A stretch of DNA of 64,000 bases from positions 81,262 through 145,261 of the forward strand of contig JAOSJO010000025.1 of assembly GCA_027494055.1 (NCBI GenBank), in the 5' to 3' direction. The notes beneath the pieces are model-generated. The model had not been told where the DNA came from and ran no database searches. It saw only the letters and a program-made list of their open reading frames with translations. Made by a program: the position numbers and the translations under genes. This stretch comes from Anaerolineae bacterium (GTDB taxonomy: Bacteria; Chloroflexota; Anaerolineae; Aggregatilineales; JAFGMM01). This document shows, piece after piece, positions 52,020 to 61,897 of this stretch (position 1 is its first letter; the number at the start of each line of letters is the position of its first letter).

Positions 52020-52619
52020 TCAACTGCCTCCACCGGATGCGGTGACGTGATGCGCCGCCGCAAACTCCCGCAGACTCGCGACCTGCTCCGCGTTCGGCTC
52101 GATGAAGGGGCGCACGGCGCGGATGCGCTCCAGCGCCTCGTCCGGCGTCAAGCCGGTCGTGACCAGATAGGCCGCCGCCATGATCGGCGCACGCCCCATG
52201 CCCGACATGCAGTGGACGTACACCTTCTCGCCGCGCGCGATGGCCTCCCGGATAAAGGCGACGCCCTCGCGCAGGTGCGCCTGCGAGGGCGCGTGCCAGT
52301 CTGGGGTGGGGAGGCGGCAGTAAGTCGGGAGGTCGATGTCGAGTTCGCGGTCGTCGAACTCCTCGCGCATGTTCACCACGGCTGTGATGCCCGCCGCGCG
52401 CAGCGCCTCCCAACCGCGCGTCGAGAACTGCTCGCCGACGTAGAGCTGGTCGGTCACGCGCGCGCGCGACAGCCTCGGCACGCCCCACAGCACGCGCCGC
52501 GCGTTGCGGTAGAGCCAATCCCACGCGCCCGCCAACCCCAACCGGCGCAGCCGCGACGGCAGGCGCATCACCCCATGCAGTGCGCTCCTGGTCGCGCTGT
52601 CGGCCCGTTTTACCGTCAC
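52020..52619 (-). CDS. Dual-specificity protein phosphatase family protein
   Basis: A 199-residue cysteine phosphatase. The signature VHCMSGMGRAPIMAAAYLV is the HCx5R loop with the nucleophile Cys; ITAVVNMREEFDD supplies the general-acid region, and ISR-like SRARVTDQLYVGEQFS opens the domain. An N-terminal extension of about 50 basic, hydrophobic residues (LRRLGLAGAWDWLYRNARR) precedes it. The GTG at 52619 overlaps the stop of the acyl-CoA synthetase (GTGA), so the two proteins are coupled. The substrate may be a phosphoprotein or a phosphoinositide-like lipid; unknown. Confidence 0.85.
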   Translation of the reverse strand: MTVKRADSATRSALHGVMRLPSRLRRLGLAGAWDWLYRNARRVLWGVPRLSRARVTDQLYVGEQFSTRGWEALRAAGITAVVNMREEFDDRELDIDLPTYCRLPTPDWHAPSQAHLREGVAFIREAIARGEKVYVHCMSGMGRAPIMAAAYLVTTGLTPDEALERIRAVRPFIEPNAEQVASLREFAAAHHVTASGGGS

Positions 52620-54755
52620 GCTGCACCTGCCCTGTCGTCCGCGCTGAGGATCACGCGCACGTCCACCGCCGACGCGCCCGCGCCCGCCCGGTGCGCAATC
52701 ACCGGGTTGATCTCGATCTCCGCGATGCACGGCTGGTCCAGCGCGAGCTGCGCCAGCCGCACGATGATGTCCTCCACCGCCGCGCGGTCGCTGGCCGGCG
52801 CGCCCCGGTAGCCGTCCAGCAGCGGGCCGGCGGTCGTCTCGTCCAGCAGCGCAGCGGCCTGCGCGCGGCGCAGCGGGGCCAGGGCGAACGCGACATCGCG
52901 CGTGAGTTCGACGGCGACGCCGCCGCTGCCGGCCATCACGAGCGGGCCGAACTGCGCGTCGCGCGTCACGCCCACGATCAACTCCTGTCCGCCGGTCAGC
53001 ATCTTCTGCACCAGGAAGCCGTGAATTGGCGCATTGCCGAAGCGCTGGTTCGCGCGGTCGCGCATCGCGTCGGCGGCGGCGCGCACCGCGCCGGCGTCCG
53101 CGAGGTCGAGCGCCACGCCGCCCACATCGGTCTTGTGCACGATTGCGGGCGACACGATCTTCAGCGCCACCGGGTAGCCAATCGCCTCCGCCATACGGGC
53201 CGCGTCGTCCGCGGTCGGGGCCAGGCCGCCCGCCGGCGTCGGAATTCCGTAGGCGGCCATCAGTTCATAGCCCTCTTCCGCGAGCAGCGCCGTGCGCCCG
53301 GCGTCGCGCGCGCGCTGGAGGACGGCGCTTGCCGCGTCGGCGTCGCGCGCCGGCGGGTCTTCGTGCACCTCGGCGGCGTCCTTCTGCTCGCGGAGCCACG
53401 TCTGCCGGTGCCACATCGCCGCCAGCGCGGAGCCGAGCCGCTCTGGAAACGTGTAATTGGGGATGCGCCGCTGGTTGAGGATGTTGGCCGCCGCGCTCGT
53501 GGAGGGCGACTCCAGCCCCATCACGCACGCGAGCACCGGCTTGCGGCTGCGCGAGGCGATCTCGCCCACCACCTCGGCCAGGCTGGTGGACGAGAACCAG
53601 TCCTGCGGGGCCTGCACCACGCATACCGCGTCTACCGTGGGGTCGGCGAGCAGCGCGTCGAGCGCGAGCGCGTAGGTCGCCGAGCCGGAGCCACCCAGGA
53701 TGTCCACCGGGTTTTCAACGCTCGCCGCCGGCAGCACGCGCGGGCGCAGGAAGGCTTTGGTCGCCTCCGTGAGCGGCGCGAGCTTCAGGCCGGCGGCCTC
53801 CAGCGCGTCTACCGCGACAATCCCCAGGCCGCCCGCGTTGGTCAGCACGCCGACGCGGTTGCCCTGCGGAAGCGGCTGCCACGCGAGCGCGCGCGCCCAG
53901 TCGAACAGCTCTTCCATCGACGAGGCGCGCAGCACGCCTGCCCGCTTGAACGCCGCCGAGTACGCCTCGTCCGTGCCGGAGAGCGCGCCGGTGTGCGAGG
54001 CGACCGCGCGCGACGCGGCCTGACTGCGCCCGACCTTGAGCGCCACGATGGGCCGCGTGCGCGAGACCTGCGTCGCCGTCTCGATGAACGTTGGCCCGTC
54101 GTCGATGCCCTCCAGGTACACGGTGATGACGCGCGTGTTGGTCGAGTCTTCGAAGGCGGCGAGCATGTCGGTTTCGTTGATGTCGGACTGGTTGCCCAGG
54201 CTGATGATGCGCGAGAAGCCGATGCCGGCCTGCGGCGCCCAGTTGATGACGGCGGCGCACAGGCCGCCCGACTGCGAGAGGAAGCCGATCTCGCCGGGCG
54301 CAGGCATGTCTTTGAGGAAGGTGATGTTCAGGTTCTGATGCGTGACCATCAGGCCGACGCAGTTCGGGCCGACCATGCGGATGCCGTAGCGCCGGGCGAT
54401 CTCTTTGATCTCCTGCTCGCGCTGCGCGCCCTCCGCGCCGGTCTCGCGGAAGCCGCCGCTGAGGATCACCGCGCCCTTGACGCCGCGCTCGCCGCAGTCG
54501 ATGAGTGACGGCGCGACGTAGGGGGGCGGGCACGATGATGACGGCGAGGTCCAGCGGATCGGGCGCGTCCACCACGCTGGGGTAGGCTTTGTGGTCGAGG
54601 ATTTCACCGGCGTAGGGGTTGATGGGGTAGATCGCGCCCCGGTAGCGGTACTGGATCATCTTCTGCATGACCCGGTAGCCGAGCTTGTTCGGGTCGCGCG
54701 ACGCGCCGATCACGGCCACGCCGCGCGGCCTGAAGAAAACGGAGAAGTCGCTCAT
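52616..54755 (-). CDS. ADP-forming acyl-CoA synthetase (frame break)
   Basis: A fused alpha-beta acetyl/acyl-CoA synthetase (ADP-forming), about 713 residues. A CoA-binding domain (FFRPRGVAVIGASRDPNKLGY) is followed by the succinyl-CoA ligase-like part with the phospho-His segment VASHTGALSGTDEAY, and a C-terminal ATP-grasp domain (YPVALKIVSPAIVHKTDVGGVALDL; IAEIEINPVIAH). It can make ATP from acyl-CoA in fermentation. The N-terminal 76 residues are in another frame; the six-G run 54531-54536 probably has one too many, which restores VPAPYVAPSLIDCGERG. There is no GNAT domain, so it is not a Pat-type protein acetylase. Confidence 0.9.
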
Positions 54756-54886
54756 CGGAGTTAGGCTCCAATCTTCAGCGTTGAGCACACCGCGTAGCAT
54801 CCCGTATCATAGCCTACGCGCGCGGCGGTTGTCCAATGCCTTTCGTCATGCGTCCGGGGTGAGCGCATTCCCTGGTCACAGAGAAG

Positions 54887-55236
54887 ATCAACCACGAATA
54901 ACGCGAATAACACGAGTGATAACACTTCTTGCTAGAGACCGTCCCTATCACTTCGTCTGTGTCTGAACAATCTAACGGGTAATGCTCTCTTGATCGTCTT
55001 GTGGGGACAGCACGCTGTGTCCCTACCAACCGCCATATCTGGCGGTAGGGGCGAACCGGCGGTTCGCCCCCACGCCCCCTACATCTCAAGATTTGTGATA
55101 GGAGCATAACCATGCCGTGACCCGACGCGGCAATTTGTCAGAATCCACGGGCGCGGGGATCAGAACGCGAACAAAGAGCGTCGTCTCGCCTTCAAATGGA
55201 AGCCGTTCTTCTGAATTGGCGTTATTCGCGGTTCAA
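54887..55236. mobile_element. MITE-like repeat element, copy C
   Basis: A gene-free block of 350 bp in the 54756-55314 gap. Left end AACCACGAATAACGCGAATA and the reverse complement of the right end GAACCGCGAATAACGCC resemble the GxxExxY element ends. Inside are a CCGCCATATCTGGCGG hairpin, the palindrome at 55044-55072 and an ACATCTCAAGATTTGTGATAGG block nearly identical to one in copy B. Confidence 0.55.
55044..55072. repeat. REP-like palindrome within copy C
   Basis: A 29-bp palindrome, arms GTAGGGGCGAACC and GGTTCGCCCCCAC, same family as those at 42578 and 59089. Confidence 0.75.
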
Positions 55237-55314
55237 TGCCTCCCCACCTACCGGTAACGCGGTCGCGCTCCTGGCAGCAGTGACCGGTGCTGGGCGCGCA
55301 GCGCGGCGCGCGGC

Positions 55315-55839
55315 TCACGGCTGCCAGCGCTCCCAGTGCACCACCTCATCGAAGGGGCGACGCCCCGCCCTGCCGAGGCCGCCCTGCTGCGCGTCGGGAT
55401 CGGGGTAGCCAAACGAGATGACGATACGCAGCTCGCGATCCTCCGGGTAGCCGAGAAGCGCGCGCGCCCGCTCCGCCTCATACACCGTCCCCAGGCACGA
55501 GCCGACGCCCATCTCCTGCGCCGCAAGCTGCATATACGCGGCGCACTGCCCGGCGTCAAACAGGTTCCAGACATAGCGGTCGTTGCCCGCCGGGGACGGC
55601 GTGACGATGGCGACGCAGAGCGCCGCGCCGGCCACGTGCCCAAGCCACGCGCCGCACTGCGAGAGCGCGCGCAGCCGCTCGCGGTCGCGCACGACGACAA
55701 AATCCCAGGGTTGCGAGTTCTTGGCGCTCTGCGCCCGCCGCCCCGCGTCGAGGATGCGGCGCGCCACCGCATCGGGCAGCGGCGCGTTGGTGAAACGCCG
55801 GACTGCGCGCTTTGCGCGGATTGCATCCCACACGTCCAT
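55315..55839 (-). CDS. Nitroreductase family protein
   Basis: A 174-residue FMN-dependent nitroreductase-fold protein. It starts MDVWDAIRAKRAVRRFTNAPLPDAVARRILDAGRRAQSAKNSQPWDFVVV, with the FMN phosphate-binding Arg residues in RAVRRF and the SxxNxQPW motif, and has DAGQCAAYMQLAAQEMGVGSCLGTVYEAE and VISFGYPD later. It would reduce nitro compounds, quinones or flavins using NAD(P)H. The gene is intact and flanked upstream by a 210-bp gap shared with the M23 gene. Confidence 0.88.
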   Translation of the reverse strand: MDVWDAIRAKRAVRRFTNAPLPDAVARRILDAGRRAQSAKNSQPWDFVVVRDRERLRALSQCGAWLGHVAGAALCVAIVTPSPAGNDRYVWNLFDAGQCAAYMQLAAQEMGVGSCLGTVYEAERARALLGYPEDRELRIVISFGYPDPDAQQGGLGRAGRRPFDEVVHWERWQP

Positions 55840-55941
55840 GCTGCACTGGCTCCTTCATCGCCGAACCGTTGCCCGCAATTATACCGGCGATGCGCCGTCG
55901 GCTCCCGGTGGGCGGCGCTCAATCCGACAACTTAAGTCGAA

Positions 55942-55969
55942 TTGGTGCCGCCGGGAAGTCGAGTATAAT
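55942..55969 (+). promoter_or_regulatory. Promoter of the M23 peptidase gene
   Basis: TTGGTG at 55942-55947 and TATAAT at 55964-55969, spacer 16 bases, 83 bases before the gene start. Upstream, CGACAACTTAAGTCG is a partial palindrome near 55926-55940. Confidence 0.55.
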
Positions 55970-56051
55970 GAGAGTTGGCCGTTCCGCGAGGCGCGGCGCG
56001 CACTGATGCCCGGTCAACGTCCGTTGCGCTGGACTACAAGGAGCAAGGTCC

Positions 56052-58448
56052 ATGTCGAGCGAGCACGAAGTCGGAATCAAGAACGGCGCGTTCACCGAAG
56101 GCTGGGACGACTTGCCGCCGGTTGGGACGCTCGTCAACCAGCAGCCCAGGGGCTGGCAGTTGAGCTGGCTCGAACCCGGCGCGATGCTGTGGGATAGCGT
56201 CGATCAGGCCGGCGGCGTGCCGGAGTGCGTGCACAAGCACAAAGACCAACTCCCGCCGCACGAACAGCCCGGCCAGCCCGAAGCCCTCATCCTGGCCGGC
56301 GCGTGGGTGTACAAGATCTTCCACGCCGGCGCGCCGTTTGGCGCGGAGCTGCGTCAGGTCGTGAGCGGCCTTGCGCCGGGCGCGTCCGCGACGGTGCACG
56401 CGCCAGTGCTCATCGACGGGCACGGCGACGCGGACCGCTTCGGCGCGGAGGCCGGGCTGTGGGTCAACGGGCAGGGCGCGTGGCGCAGCTTAGAGGAGCA
56501 CGGCAACCGCACCTGGCACACCCACACGCAGACCGTCACCGTGCCTCCCGATGGGACGGTCGAGGTCGTGCTCCGGTTCAAGTCGAAATGGCCCGGACCC
56601 AAGGATTTCTTCATCGACGACATCCGGCTTGAGGCCGCCCCCGCGCCGGTCGAAGAACCGGCGAGCGAAACCGTGAGCGAGGCGCTGCCGGATGCGGACC
56701 GGCTGAGCCTGGGGCTGATGAGCTGGCCCGGCTACCCGGTCATCCCCGCCGAGCCGGGCACCGGCGCGCTGGCGGACACAACCACCGGGGCCGAACCGGT
56801 CGCGGAAGAGTTGCTGGTCAACGGCTCGTTCGAAGATGGCTGGGACGACCTGCCGCCGACCGGGGACAATCTGATCAACCAGCAGCCGAAGGGCTGGCAG
56901 CTGACCTGGCTGGAGCCGGGCCAGACCCCCTGGGACGGCAGCGAACCGGCCAGCGGCATCCCGGAATGCGTGCACAAGCACAAGGATCAACTGCCGCCGC
57001 ACGAACACCCCGGCCAGCCCGAAGCCCTCATCCTGGCCGGCGCGTGGGTGTACAAGATCTTCCACGCTGGCGCGTCGTTTGGCGCGGAGCTGCGCCAGGT
57101 CGTGAGCGGCCTCGCGCCGGGCGCGTCCGCGACGGTGCGCGCGCCGGTGCTCATCGACGGGCACGGCGACGCGGATAGCTTCGGCGCGGAGGCCGGGCTG
57201 TGGGTCAACGGACAGGGCGCATGGCATAACCTGGAGCAGCATGGCAACCGCACCTGGCACACCCACGCGCAGACCGTCGCCGTGCCCGACAGCGGCACGG
57301 TGGAGGTGGTCATTCGCGTCAAGTCGAAGTGGCCCAACGCCAAGGACTTCTTCATCGACGCCTTGCAGCTTGAGGCGGTCCCGACGGTGGTCACGCCTCC
57401 GGAAGAAGCGGCGCACTTCCTCACCCCAACCGACTTTGAGCTTGAAGGTGCGCAGCGGCGCCGGCCTGGAGCACAGCATCCTGACGGTGGTCAACCCCGG
57501 CGACCGGCTGACGGTGCTGGAGGACTGGGTGGCGGCCTCCGCCAAGCTTGGCGTGCACGGCGAGTGGATCAACCTACGCGCGCCGGACGGCGTCGCGGGG
57601 TGGTCCGCGGCGTGGATCCTTGAGCCGTTTGCCGAAGGGCCGCCGGAGGCAGCCGAACACTTCCTCACGCCGACGGACTTCGAACTGAAGGTGCGCAGCG
57701 GCGCCGGCCTGGAGCACAGCATCCTGTCGGTGGTCAACCCCGGCGACCGGCTGGCCGTGCTGGAGGATTGGGCGGCGGCCTCGGCCAAGCTCGGCGTGCA
57801 CGGTGAGTGGATCAACCTGCGCGCGCCGGACGGCGTCGCGGGGTGGTCCGCAGCGTGGATCCTCAAGCCGTTTGCCGAGACGCCCCCACCCACCGACGGG
57901 CTGTACCCGGCGGCAATGAACGCTTTTCAGGTCACGCAGCCGTTCAGCGGCGCTGACGGTCACTGGGGCATCGATTACGGCGCGACGAAGGGCGAGCCGG
58001 TGTTCTGCGGCCGGCCGGCGGGTTCGTGATCCGCGCGCACCGCTGCACGAAATGCACCAGCGACAAGCCGAGCGTGCTCCACCACGGCCTGGAGATTGAC
58101 GACGCCGGCGTGCTCAACGACGCGGCGTGGGGGTGGGGCTTCGGGCACCACGTCATCGTGCGCTACATGAACGACATGCTGCCCGAAGGCGTCCAGCAGG
58201 CGCTCGCGGACCGCGACCTGTCGGGCGCGCACCTCTTCTGCATGTACGCGCACCTGGACAGCCTCAACGTCAAGACCGGCGACATGCTGGCGCCCGGCGC
58301 GCAAATCGGGACGTGCGGCGAGACCGGCAACTCCAGGGGCGTGCACCTGCACCTGGAAGTGCGCGCCGGGTTCGACCCCGACATGACACAGGGGTTTGCG
58401 CCGCTGCTCGCGAACCTGCTCAACCCGGATCTCCTGTTCGCCCGCTAG
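56052..58448 (+). CDS. M23 metallopeptidase with duplicated CBM-like and SH3 domains, no signal peptide (two frame breaks)
   Basis: A protein of about 798 residues. Two near-identical beta-sandwich carbohydrate-binding-like repeats begin NGAFTEGWDDLPPVGTLVNQQPRGWQLSWLEPG and NGSFEDGWDDLPPTG and end with KDFFIDDIRLEA and KDFFIDALQLEA. Two SH3-like repeats (KVRSGAGLEHSIL...NPGDRL) follow, then a C-terminal M23 domain with HWGIDYGA and HLHLEVRAG (Zn ligands) and FCMYAHLDSL. An extra T near 57442 and a missing G near 58020 break the frame. The ATG follows AAGGAG. No N-terminal signal peptide is visible, unusual for a cell-wall peptidase. Confidence 0.83.
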
Positions 58449-58487
58449 CGGGCGTTGCAGCGGCCCGGCGCGCGACCGGAGCAACAC

Positions 58488-59025
58488 GTGCAGGTCGAAG
58501 CCAACGGCGTCATCCTGGAACTGGTCCAGGGCGACATCACGCAGCAGGACACCGACGCCATCGTCAACGCGGCGAATCCGACGCTGCTGGGCGGGGGCGG
58601 CGTGGACGGGGCCATTCACCACGCCGCCGGCCCGGCGCTGCTGGAGGCGTGCCGCACGCTGGGCGGCTGCAACACCGGCGACGCCAAAATCACGCGTGGC
58701 TACCGGCTTAAGGCGCGCCACGTGATCCATGCCGTCGGCCCGGTCTACGCAAAGCAACCCGCAGGCCGCGCCGGACCTGCTGGCGCGCGCCTACCGCCGC
58801 AGCCTGGAAGTGGCGGTCGAACACGGGCTGGCGACCGTCGCCTTCCCGTCGATCAGCACAGGCGCGTATGGCTACCCGGTCGCGGAGGCCGCGCCGGTCG
58901 CGCTGCGCACGGTGGTCGACTTCCTCCGCGCGGGCGGGCGCCGGCTCGAACGGGTGCGCTTCGTCCTGTTCGACCGGCGCACGCTGGACGCCTACGCGGC
59001 CGCGCTCCGGGCGCTTGCCGGGTGA
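58488..59025 (+). CDS. Macro-domain protein (frame break)
   Basis: A 178-residue macro domain, binding ADP-ribose or its derivatives. The N-terminal part has [43 protein letters not shown] and [20 protein letters not shown], the core ADP-ribose-binding strand and loop. The C-terminal part ([44 protein letters not shown]) is in another frame; one A too many at 58751-58753 breaks it. The GTG at 58488 follows GGAG. It lies 39 bp after the M23 gene. De-ADP-ribosylation or O-acetyl-ADP-ribose hydrolysis is likely. Confidence 0.88.
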
Positions 59026-59088
59026 GCCATCATGCCCCGCAGACACGGTGAAGGCTCCCGCGTGCCCCCGATATCGGCACATCTGGAC

Positions 59089-59116
59089 GTAGGGGCGAAC
59101 CGGCGGTTCGCCCTAC
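59089..59116. repeat. REP-like palindrome
   Basis: A 28-bp palindrome, arms GTAGGGGCGAACC and GGTTCGCCCTAC, between the macro-domain and EEP genes. Its sequence is identical to the palindrome in copy B. Confidence 0.75.
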
Positions 59117-59169
59117 CTGACGGCAAAGCAGGCTCTCCCTCAAGGGGGGCTGACTGAAGCTTGCAGGGC

Positions 59170-59925
59170 CTACAGGATGGAGAACGTCGCCGCCAGCCCG
59201 AAATGGTCCGAGGGATACAGGGTCGGGTCGTCGGGGTGGGGGCGCACACACGCGCGCCGCGCCGCCTCAGCGCGGAAGTGCGCCGGATCGTAGAGCACGT
59301 AATCCAGCGCGACCCGCCCGCCGGGGTAGTCTGCTTCGGCCATCGGCGTCGGGAAGGTGCCCGGCTCCACGCCATGCACCGCCCGGCAGGCCGACTCAAG
59401 GCGCGCCCGCGCCGCCTGGACCGTCGGCGTCTCCGGTGGGGCGTTGAAATCGCCGGCGAGCAGCCACCGACGCGCCACGCCGTCGCCGCGCGCGAACATC
59501 CAGTCCAGCAGCCGCCGGACCTGCGGCAGCCGCACGGATTCGTCGCCGAACGGGCGGTGGTGCAGGTGGACATTGGCGACATCCACCATGCGCCCGCCAA
59601 CCTCGATGCAGATCCGCTGCGCCACGCGACCGCCCTCGCCAGGCAGCGTCAGCCGCTCGTGCTCCACGATGGGCGCGCGGCTCAGCACGGCGATACCTTC
59701 TTGCGGGCCAGGAAGCCACTTCTCCGCGACGACGACATGGTAGGGCCGGTCGCTGCGGGGCGCGTTCAGTGCCTCGGCGATGTCGTGCGCCTGCCGGATC
59801 GGCAGCCACACCTCCTGGAAGGCGATCACGTCGGCCTGCTCGGCGCGCAGCGCCGCGATGATGAGCGCGCGCCGTTCGGGCCAGCGGTCGGCGTTGTGGC
59901 GGAGGTTCAGCGTGAGGAGCTTCAT
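59170..59925 (-). CDS. Endonuclease/exonuclease/phosphatase family hydrolase
   Basis: A 251-residue EEP-fold protein, like DNase I, AP endonuclease and inositol phosphatases. It starts MKLLTLNLRHNADRWPERRALIIAALRAEQADVIAFQEVW, with the metal-binding Asn and the catalytic Glu in FQEVW. NVHLHHRPFGDESVRLPQ, LAGDFNAPPET (catalytic Asp-Asn) and YPSDHFGLAATFSI (catalytic His) complete the active site. The ATG at 59925 has GGGA upstream. No signal peptide. The substrate is unknown: nucleic acid, sphingomyelin-type or phosphoinositide are all possible. Confidence 0.86.
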   Translation of the reverse strand: MKLLTLNLRHNADRWPERRALIIAALRAEQADVIAFQEVWLPIRQAHDIAEALNAPRSDRPYHVVVAEKWLPGPQEGIAVLSRAPIVEHERLTLPGEGGRVAQRICIEVGGRMVDVANVHLHHRPFGDESVRLPQVRRLLDWMFARGDGVARRWLLAGDFNAPPETPTVQAARARLESACRAVHGVEPGTFPTPMAEADYPGGRVALDYVLYDPAHFRAEAARRACVRPHPDDPTLYPSDHFGLAATFSIL

Positions 59926-60006
59926 CGTTTTCCCAGGGTGGGCTACAATGTGCGGCGGCGATTGTCGTGCAGGGGCGATTATAGTGCAGCGGACAGGAGA
60001 GGCCAC

Positions 60007-60747
60007 ATGCCGGTTGAGGGCGTGATCTTCGACATGGAAGGGGTGCTCGTCGACTCCGAGGTGTACTGGGAGGCGAGCCGCCGGGCGTTCGCCGAGCAGC
60101 GCGGCAAGGCGTGGACGATGGACGATCAGCGCGCGGCGATGGGGCGCAACACGGTCGAGTGGGCGCGCGTGATGCAGGAGCGCCTGGGCATCGACACGCC
60201 GCTGGAGGCCATCATCGACGACATGATTGCGCGCATCCTCGCGCGGTACGATGCGCGCGTGCCGGTGCTCCCCGGCGCGCACGCGGCGGTGCGCACGGCG
60301 GAGGGCCGGTACCGGGTGGCGCTGGCGTCGGGGTCGCCCACGCGCGTGATCGACTACGTGATCGCGCACCTGGGCCTGGGCGAGGCTTTCCAGGCCATCG
60401 TCTACGGCGACGACATCGCCAACGGAAAGCCCGCGCCCGACATCTACCTGGAGGCCGCGCGGCAGCTCGGCGTGCCGCCGGCGTGCTGCGTCGGCGTCGA
60501 GGACTCGGCGAACGGCCTCCGGGCGGTCAAGGCGGCGGGCATGTACGCCATCGCCGTGCCCAGCCCCGGCTTCCCCCTGCCCGATGACGTGCTCGCGCTT
60601 GCCGACCGGGTGCTGCCCTCGCTGGAGGCGTTCTCGGTTGCGCTGGTGGGAATCGCTTGCGCCGCGATGATGAACCGCGCTACACTGCCCGTGAACCCGT
60701 GCACAATCAGGCCGGGCGCGCAACGTGGTTATAGCGCCCAGTTTTGA
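60007..60747 (+). CDS. HAD-superfamily phosphatase, beta-phosphoglucomutase-like
   Basis: A 246-residue HAD subfamily IA hydrolase. Motif I FDMEGVLVDSE carries the nucleophile Asp, motif II is ALASGSPTRVID, motif III GKPAPDIYLEAARQLG and motif IV VGVEDSANGLRAVKAAGM. The first loop resembles beta-phosphoglucomutase and sugar-phosphate phosphatases. The last 35 residues (MMNRATLPVNPCTIRPG) do not look like the family and may be extra sequence. The ATG at 60007 follows AGGAGAGG. It diverges from the EEP gene. Confidence 0.87.
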   Translation: MPVEGVIFDMEGVLVDSEVYWEASRRAFAEQRGKAWTMDDQRAAMGRNTVEWARVMQERLGIDTPLEAIIDDMIARILARYDARVPVLPGAHAAVRTAEGRYRVALASGSPTRVIDYVIAHLGLGEAFQAIVYGDDIANGKPAPDIYLEAARQLGVPPACCVGVEDSANGLRAVKAAGMYAIAVPSPGFPLPDDVLALADRVLPSLEAFSVALVGIACAAMMNRATLPVNPCTIRPGAQRGYSAQF

Positions 60748-60785
60748 GCCGAACCGCCGCACCCGGCGGGATGGAAGACGGGTAA

Positions 60786-60810
60786 GACAAGGGGCTTAAG
60801 CCCCCTTGTC
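60786..60810. repeat. REP-like hairpin
   Basis: Near-perfect palindrome with arms GACAAGGGGCTT and AAGCCCCCTTGTC, 55 bp before the epimerase gene. A short hairpin of the REP type, possibly also the terminator of the HAD gene. Confidence 0.5.
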
Positions 60811-60865
60811 CAGCCGCAGGTGTTTTTCATCGACCACGCTGTCATGTGGGGCAAGCGAGGAGAAA

Positions 60866-61897
60866 ATGATGCGTAAAGAAGTGGTGCTCATCACCGGCGC
60901 GGCCGGCGAGATGGGGCAGGCGCTGATCGAGCGCCTCTCCGAGGAGGGCGTGAAGAACATCCTCGCGCTCGACGTGAAGCCCGTCCCCGAAGCGCTGCGG
61001 GCGCGCTGCCAACTGGCAATGCTGGGCGACATCCTCGACGGGAAGCTGATGGACCGCCTCGTTGCGGAGTTCGCCATCCCGCGCATCTTCCACCTGGCGG
61101 CGCTGCTCTCCACGCGCGCCGAGTTCACGCCGGAAGCCGCGCACCAGGTCAACGTCGAGGGCACGCTCAAGCTGCTGAAGATGGCGGTCGAGCAGTCGAG
61201 CTGGTTGGGCCGGCCGGTGACCTTCATGTTCCCCAGTTCGGTGGCGGTCTACGGCATGCCCGACCTGGAAACCAAGGCGCGCGTCGGCGCGGTCAGAGAG
61301 CACCAGTGGACCATGCCGACGACGATGTACGGCTGCAACAAGCTCTACGGCGAGCAGTTGGGCCGCTACTACGCCAGGCACTACCGGCAGCTCGCGGCCA
61401 ACGCGCGCCCCGGCGGCATCGACTTCCGCGCCATCCGCTTCCCCGGCCTTATCAGCGCGTTCACGCTCCCCACGGGCGGCACTACCGACTACGCGCCGGA
61501 GATGATCCACGCCGCCGCGCAGGGCGCGCCTTACGCCTGCTTCGTGCGCGAGGACACGCGCCTGCCCTTCATGGCAATGCCCGACGCGATCAAGTCGCTG
61601 GTCGAGCTGGAGCGCGCGCCCGCCGAGTCGCTGACGCAACTCACCTACAACGTGACCAGCTTCAACCCCTCGGCGGAAGCGCTGTTCACCCGCACGAAGG
61701 CCGCCTTCCCCAACGCGGCAATCACCTTCGAGCCGGACCTGAAGCGGCAGAAGATCGTCGATAGCTGGCCGGAGAACCAGGACGACAGCCGCGCGCGCGC
61801 GGATTGGGGCTGGTCGCCGGATTATGACGAGGCGCGCGCGTTTTCCGACTACCTGATACCCAACATCCGCGAGCGGTACCGTAGTCCAGCGGGATAG
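60866..61897 (+). CDS. NAD-dependent epimerase/dehydratase, L-threonine dehydrogenase-like
   Basis: A short-chain dehydrogenase of about 343 residues. ITGAAGEMGQALIERLSEEG is the Rossmann NAD-binding loop, FMFPSSVAVYGMP and TMYGCNKLYGEQLGRYYARHY hold the Ser and YxxxK pair. RFPGLISAFTLPTGGTTDYAPEMIHAAAQG, FMAMPDAIKSLVELE and YNVTSFNPSAEALF resemble SDR-type L-threonine 3-dehydrogenases, so glycine/threonine metabolism is possible; a sugar epimerase cannot be excluded. An AGGAG lies five bases before the start. Its 3' end is repeated twice downstream. Confidence 0.86.
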   Translation: MMRKEVVLITGAAGEMGQALIERLSEEGVKNILALDVKPVPEALRARCQLAMLGDILDGKLMDRLVAEFAIPRIFHLAALLSTRAEFTPEAAHQVNVEGTLKLLKMAVEQSSWLGRPVTFMFPSSVAVYGMPDLETKARVGAVREHQWTMPTTMYGCNKLYGEQLGRYYARHYRQLAANARPGGIDFRAIRFPGLISAFTLPTGGTTDYAPEMIHAAAQGAPYACFVREDTRLPFMAMPDAIKSLVELERAPAESLTQLTYNVTSFNPSAEALFTRTKAAFPNAAITFEPDLKRQKIVDSWPENQDDSRARADWGWSPDYDEARAFSDYLIPNIRERYRSPAG

